64,000 nucleotides of DNA from Aulostomus chinensis. Its lineage: Eukaryota > Chordata > Actinopteri > Syngnathiformes > Aulostomidae. Position numbers and translations under genes: made by a program. Every line of letters starts with the position of its first letter. Position 1 is the first letter of the stretch. Of this stretch, positions 60,277 to 64,000 are shown piece by piece. The stretch covers positions 7,488,144 to 7,552,143 of the forward strand of contig JBBMOA010000012.1 of assembly GCA_037954235.1 (NCBI GenBank). Direction: 5' to 3'. The notes under the pieces are model-generated. The model saw nothing but the letters and a program-made list of their open reading frames with translations, was not told the DNA's origin and searched no databases.

Positions 60277-61498
60277 CATGCACACGTGTGCTTTGGCAAG
60301 AAGACGGCTGAGTTTAAGACCGGTTCTAAAAGGTTAAGTTGCTCCCTCAGTATTTTAGATGCTTTTGATCACATGCCAAAATAATCAGTACAGGTGGAAG
60401 CGCAATATCGACACACTCGCTGCAAAAAAGACGCATATACATCATGCATGCGTTATTAACCAAGGTTAAAGATAAATTATGTAACACACATTTAGTTTTG
60501 GATTGAAAAAAGCATGACTTGGAAAAACAAAGGTAAGAAAAGATGACAAATTTGCACAGTTTTTGAAGGGAGGATGGCCTGAGATGGACAATGGAAAAGT
60601 AAAATGTAACATATTCTGATATACAACGAATAGACAAATTTAGCTAATAACCTGTTCAATAAACTCATCTCAATATTTGATTTTCACTCCCACCACATGG
60701 ATATTACTGAGACAGATGGAAGACGAGAATATATATGTTCCATTCTTTGCATAGCTGGGTTGAATGAACACTCAGCACTTGTAATAATCCACTTAATCTT
60801 TTGACTTGTCTGCCCTCCCCACGTAAAACCAAGGCTACCTTGCCAGAGCATACCTGAAACATTCCCATTCTTTGACAAGAGGTGGTCCATGTTAACTGCC
60901 TCTGAGTGTGAGATGCATAAGCATAGATCCAACTCTGAAATTACGTGAAAGTGACAGCCCCAACAGGATTTCCCTCCTTTATGTATTTAGCGGGGGGAGC
61001 AGTGATGTGGTTCCTGTTTGTCGTAGACCTGGATAAACATTTCAACAGGAATCTGTACACACTGGTGCACAGAGTCATGCAGGGTCAGATGCATACGGTA
61101 CTGTGCCTGCAGTGATTTGCATATTGTATCCGTGTCGTGCTTAGATTTCTGAATTGTTGAGTAAATAACTCTACGGTCGCCCTCAGTAAGGTCTACACCG
61201 AGTAGACAGGATCGCTTGACAAAATACCTGTCTCACTGTTGAGCTCACACTCGTAAAAACGCATGGGTAGTTTTAAGTGGGGCCACAGCAGAGACAAAAT
61301 GTGCCCATCAGTTGTAGCCATCAATTCAGGCTGGAGACATGATTGAGGATTACTGGACCAGGTAATGTCACGTTTGTCCATGCCAGCAATAATCTTCATT
61401 AGATTATCATGATTGTCTTTAGTCAAAGGATTACACCTACGGACATGAACATGCTGGCATGCATGATAAAGTACGTGTGTATTTTTGCCTTCCAGCGA
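60277..61498. other. Non-coding interval
   Basis: This is unique sequence. The 143-codon minus frame (61193-61624) crosses the T18 run as poly-Lys. It has no recognised domain and a length expected by chance. Confidence 0.5.
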
Positions 61499-61516
61499 TT
61501 TTTTTTTTTTTTTTTT
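61499..61516. repeat. Poly(T) tract, 18 bases
   Basis: A pure T run followed by cag, which mimics a splice acceptor. Confidence 0.92.
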
Positions 61517-62350
61517 CAGCGAACAGAACGGGACCCAAGTTAGAAGATGGTTCGTTCCACCGGAGACGAGCTGGAAAGTGCCTCCCATCTGACTTATTTT
61601 AGAAACTCTAGGAGCCATAAGCAAGCCTGAACTCTAGGAGAGTTCCAGTGGCGTAGCGCTGTGGCTCTTTGAGGTATGATGACGATTGAGGGCACAAAGG
61701 TGAGGAGGATTGGTGAGAAATTTCCTCTCTTTTCTTAGGTCACCACTGGAAATATAGTACTTTCATTTAACTGGACTGTCTGTGCAATAGAAGTTTGGTT
61801 TTTTTTTTTAAATCTTTTATTTTCTTAAATAGTGCCAAAACAAGGGAACACTGGTTGTATTATTTGATCTCCCCTAAAAGGTTTAAAACCAGATTCCATT
61901 TCATATTGTGCAGAGCTTTACTTTCAGTTTATGGTCCAAAGTCTGTACTTAACAGCATAAATGTGCTTGTTATCGTGGTTGGTGGGAGGAAGCATTCAAT
62001 CAATCACACTCCGCACATGCCTACACAGTCATAAAACCAAGGCTTAAAAGCCACAACAAATGAAAACACCTGTGTGGGTAGACCTGGATTTGTGGGCAGG
62101 TAGAAAGTGATGAGCGCCGAGTTCATCGTGGGTAAGTGAGGTGGGAAGATGTGAATTGTTTTAATGGGTTTTACGTTCGTAGAATTATAACAAAAAGCTT
62201 GTTTAATGTGTGGAAACAGTGACTGTTAACCAAACTGGAGGTAATATGCAGTTTTAATTGTTTCAGAGACATCAGCACAGTGACATTTATTCCCATTGAT
62301 TACAATGTCACTGTTGCACAGAAGCCTTTCCTTTCTCCATATCATCATAC
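61517..62350. other. Non-coding interval
   Basis: This is unique sequence. An ATG at 62110 is followed by seven codons (MSAEFIV) and a strong GTAAGT donor (62132), a first-exon-like arrangement with no promoter evidence. Confidence 0.45.
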
Positions 62351-62351
62351 T

Positions 62352-62440
62352 GTGGTGTTGTTGCTCAGGAGTTTGTGGGGCCGTGGAAGAATGGAGGAGC
62401 TGCGGGTTCGATCCGTGCCTCATATCTCGATGTTCTGGAA
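62352..62440 (+). mobile_element. Diverged tRNA-derived SINE head
   Basis: A pol III A-box-like TTGCTCAGGAG (62361-62371) and a perfect B box GGTTCGATCC (62405-62414) lie 33 bases apart. The 3' continuation (catatctcgatgttctgg) resembles the 'cacatgtcgaagtgtcc' stretch that follows the tRNA head in fish SINEs. The tail is not recognisable, and it is too diverged to fold as a tRNA gene. Confidence 0.6.
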
Positions 62441-63790
62441 CAACCACCATTGGTACGTGAATTGGACAACATTTAAAAGCGCTTTAACAGCAATAAATGT
62501 ACAAAAGTGCAATAGGATTTGACTCCGCTGACCATTAATTTTCAGTCCTAAATCAGACATAAAGGCTTTTGGTGTCCATGGCTCTAGTCATGGTTAGCCA
62601 GGAAGAAAGTGTTCAAACAGCTTAGTGGGAGAAGCTGTGACCGGATCCTCCGAGTGTTAACAAAGCTCTGACTGTAAAGCACATTCTCATTTTTTTTGGT
62701 CAGTGTGTAATATCTAAACACAAACCCCCTCAGGCATGTGTATGGACCTTTTCACTCAGTGTAGTATTCTGTAATTAACTGTGAAAGTAATGCTACAGCT
62801 GTTAGAGATTTAAATACAGTTGCTGCAGTAAAAGGTGACTAATTTTACTTCTTTTCTCCCCGGGGATAAAATCATCTGTAATCTTAATCTGAGCCTATAA
62901 CCTCTAACCAACAACAACGATGAATAATGGATACTCTTTTTTTGGACATATAAAGGCATTCATTTTTTGTCTGCATGAACCACAGTTTGATCCCCAGCAG
63001 CAGGAGTTCTTTGCCGCCAGCCTGCGGCCTGCTCAAATAACCCCATGGCCCTATTTTAAACAGGGCCACCAGAAGGGCATCGGGCATGTTTTTCTTCTTG
63101 GTAACGATAAAGGGCATTCCTCTGCAGCGTCCCTCTTACACCCAACACTCTTTTTTTTTTTTCAGATGTGAGTGCGCAGAGCCATCAGCGACTGTCCTCC
63201 TGGGCTGAGTGCATGATGTCGTTTCTGCCCCCAGTTCCACATCACGCCTTTTCTAGTACCCACATTGGTATAGTCCAGATAAGAACTATAAAACAGACAT
63301 GAGCTCGGTTCAGTAGCTGAGAAAAAAGGGCTAAGAGCTAAGCATGGATGTTTAACAATCGAGAACAAAACAAATATCCTGATGATCTTGACATTCGAGA
63401 AAAAAACGTAAATACAAATGAATTATAAAATATGATCATGCAGAAACAACAAAAAAGGAAGGTTTGCAGCCACACACGTCCAGCATGTGGGTCAGAGAGG
63501 ACTCTTCCAGGTTACTTCCTGGACGAATTATCAGGAAAGATGACTAGCGTCTTTTGGAGAAGCCATAGTTTTCCAGCTAAACGTCTGTTTAAAATAAATG
63601 GAGGTGGGAGGCTACTTGAATGATGCATGCGCAGATCAGAGACACAGGTGACAGAGGCAGAGTCTTCCGCCTAAGTGCCTTCAAAGGGGGCCGTGAAGGC
63701 CCCTGGCATTGGCTGGTGCGTTTAACGGACTGGAAACAAGGCTTTATATTCCGCAATTTATGATCTCAACATAGGGAAAGGAGTATGGAA
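62441..63790. other. Non-coding interval
   Basis: This is unique sequence. Around 62990-63080 GC is higher and a 7-bp stem (tggccct and agggcca, about 63046-63068) is visible. A T13 run followed by cag lies at 63151-63166. The overlapping plus frame 62920-63171 is not recognised. Confidence 0.5.
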
Positions 63791-63811
63791 GGGAGGGGAG
63801 GGAGTAATGGG
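63791..63811 (+). other. G-quadruplex-type motif
   Basis: Four G runs (GGG, GGGG, GGG, GGG) are separated by A, A and AGTAAT, satisfying the simple G3N1-7 rule. Confidence 0.7.
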
Positions 63812-64000
63812 AGAGACCTTGGGAGGTGAAATGAAGGACATCGTCCAAGACAAACTCCCATCAGCAGATGTCGATGAGAGACGCCCAGCTAACAGGAACA
63901 AATGAGATTGCTTCGATCTCAATTTGACATGTCGTTTTAGAAAGCCTTCCTCCATTTGCCGTTCACTCTTTCTGTCTTTCTTTCTGACATCCAATCCCTA

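Noticed and set aside
61193..61624. 143-codon minus frame with protein-like segments
   Set aside because: Frames of this length are expected a few times by chance in 64 kb on six frames. It depends on the T18 run and no domain was recognised.
62110..62131. ATG plus seven codons before a GTAAGT donor
   Set aside because: First-exon layout without promoter, CpG island or upstream evidence; too short to support a call.
62405..62414. tRNA gene
   Set aside because: Only the A-box and B-box match. The sequence cannot form the acceptor and anticodon stems, so a SINE head is the better reading.
1..64000. CRISPR array, bacterial operon or viral genome
   Set aside because: No spaced identical repeats, no dense gene packing and no viral genes. 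Base composition, microsatellites and SINE/LINE remnants are those of a fish genome.

Overview
The window looks like non-coding DNA from a ray-finned (teleost, probably percomorph) fish. The evidence is a very high density of (CA/TG)n microsatellites, six poly(C)/poly(G) runs of 19 bases or more, tRNA-derived SINEs with a (ATGG)n tail and the 'ctggagcc..cccagct' body common in fish genomes, a decayed L2-clade LINE, and a dispersed fish repeat built around 'tgacctttgaccacc'. No open reading frame is a convincing complete gene. The longest frames are either microsatellite translations or single open frames of the length expected by chance. The species call is inference, because nothing here is diagnostic.

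Layout. 0-10 kb is unique AT-rich sequence with a (CA)n at 1.8 kb, an exon-like block at 0.42 kb, a GATA-motif cluster at 8.1 kb and a poly(C) tract at 8.3 kb. 10-20 kb holds a near-perfect 39-nt hairpin (10,332-10,370), a (CTG)n, exon-like blocks at 12.18, 14.61 and 17.7 kb, a G-quadruplex-type tract (13.7 kb) and several AT- and CA-rich arrays. 20-30 kb has the longest (CA)n (21.6 kb), a poly(C) tract, the L2 reverse-transcriptase remnant (27.0-27.4 kb) and a SINE tail (29.5 kb). 30-41 kb is mostly featureless, with a possible two-exon minus-strand transcript containing a 101-nt GT-AG intron at 30.55-30.92 kb. 41-48 kb has a nearly complete SINE with target-site duplication, large (CA)n arrays and a three-unit DR1-bearing repeat. 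48-64 kb contains homeodomain-motif-rich blocks that may be conserved non-coding elements, a second copy of the DR1 repeat beside a TA/TG compound microsatellite, a (CTAT)n array, another SINE fragment and a separate SINE head.

Interpretation. The window is best read as a long intron or intergenic interval of a regulatory-rich locus. The exon-like blocks lie on both strands. Two plus-strand blocks (422-481 and 12,177-12,229) are phase-compatible, but none could be assigned to a known protein, and vertebrate introns contain many pseudo-exons. No prokaryotic system, CRISPR array, rRNA or tRNA gene was seen.
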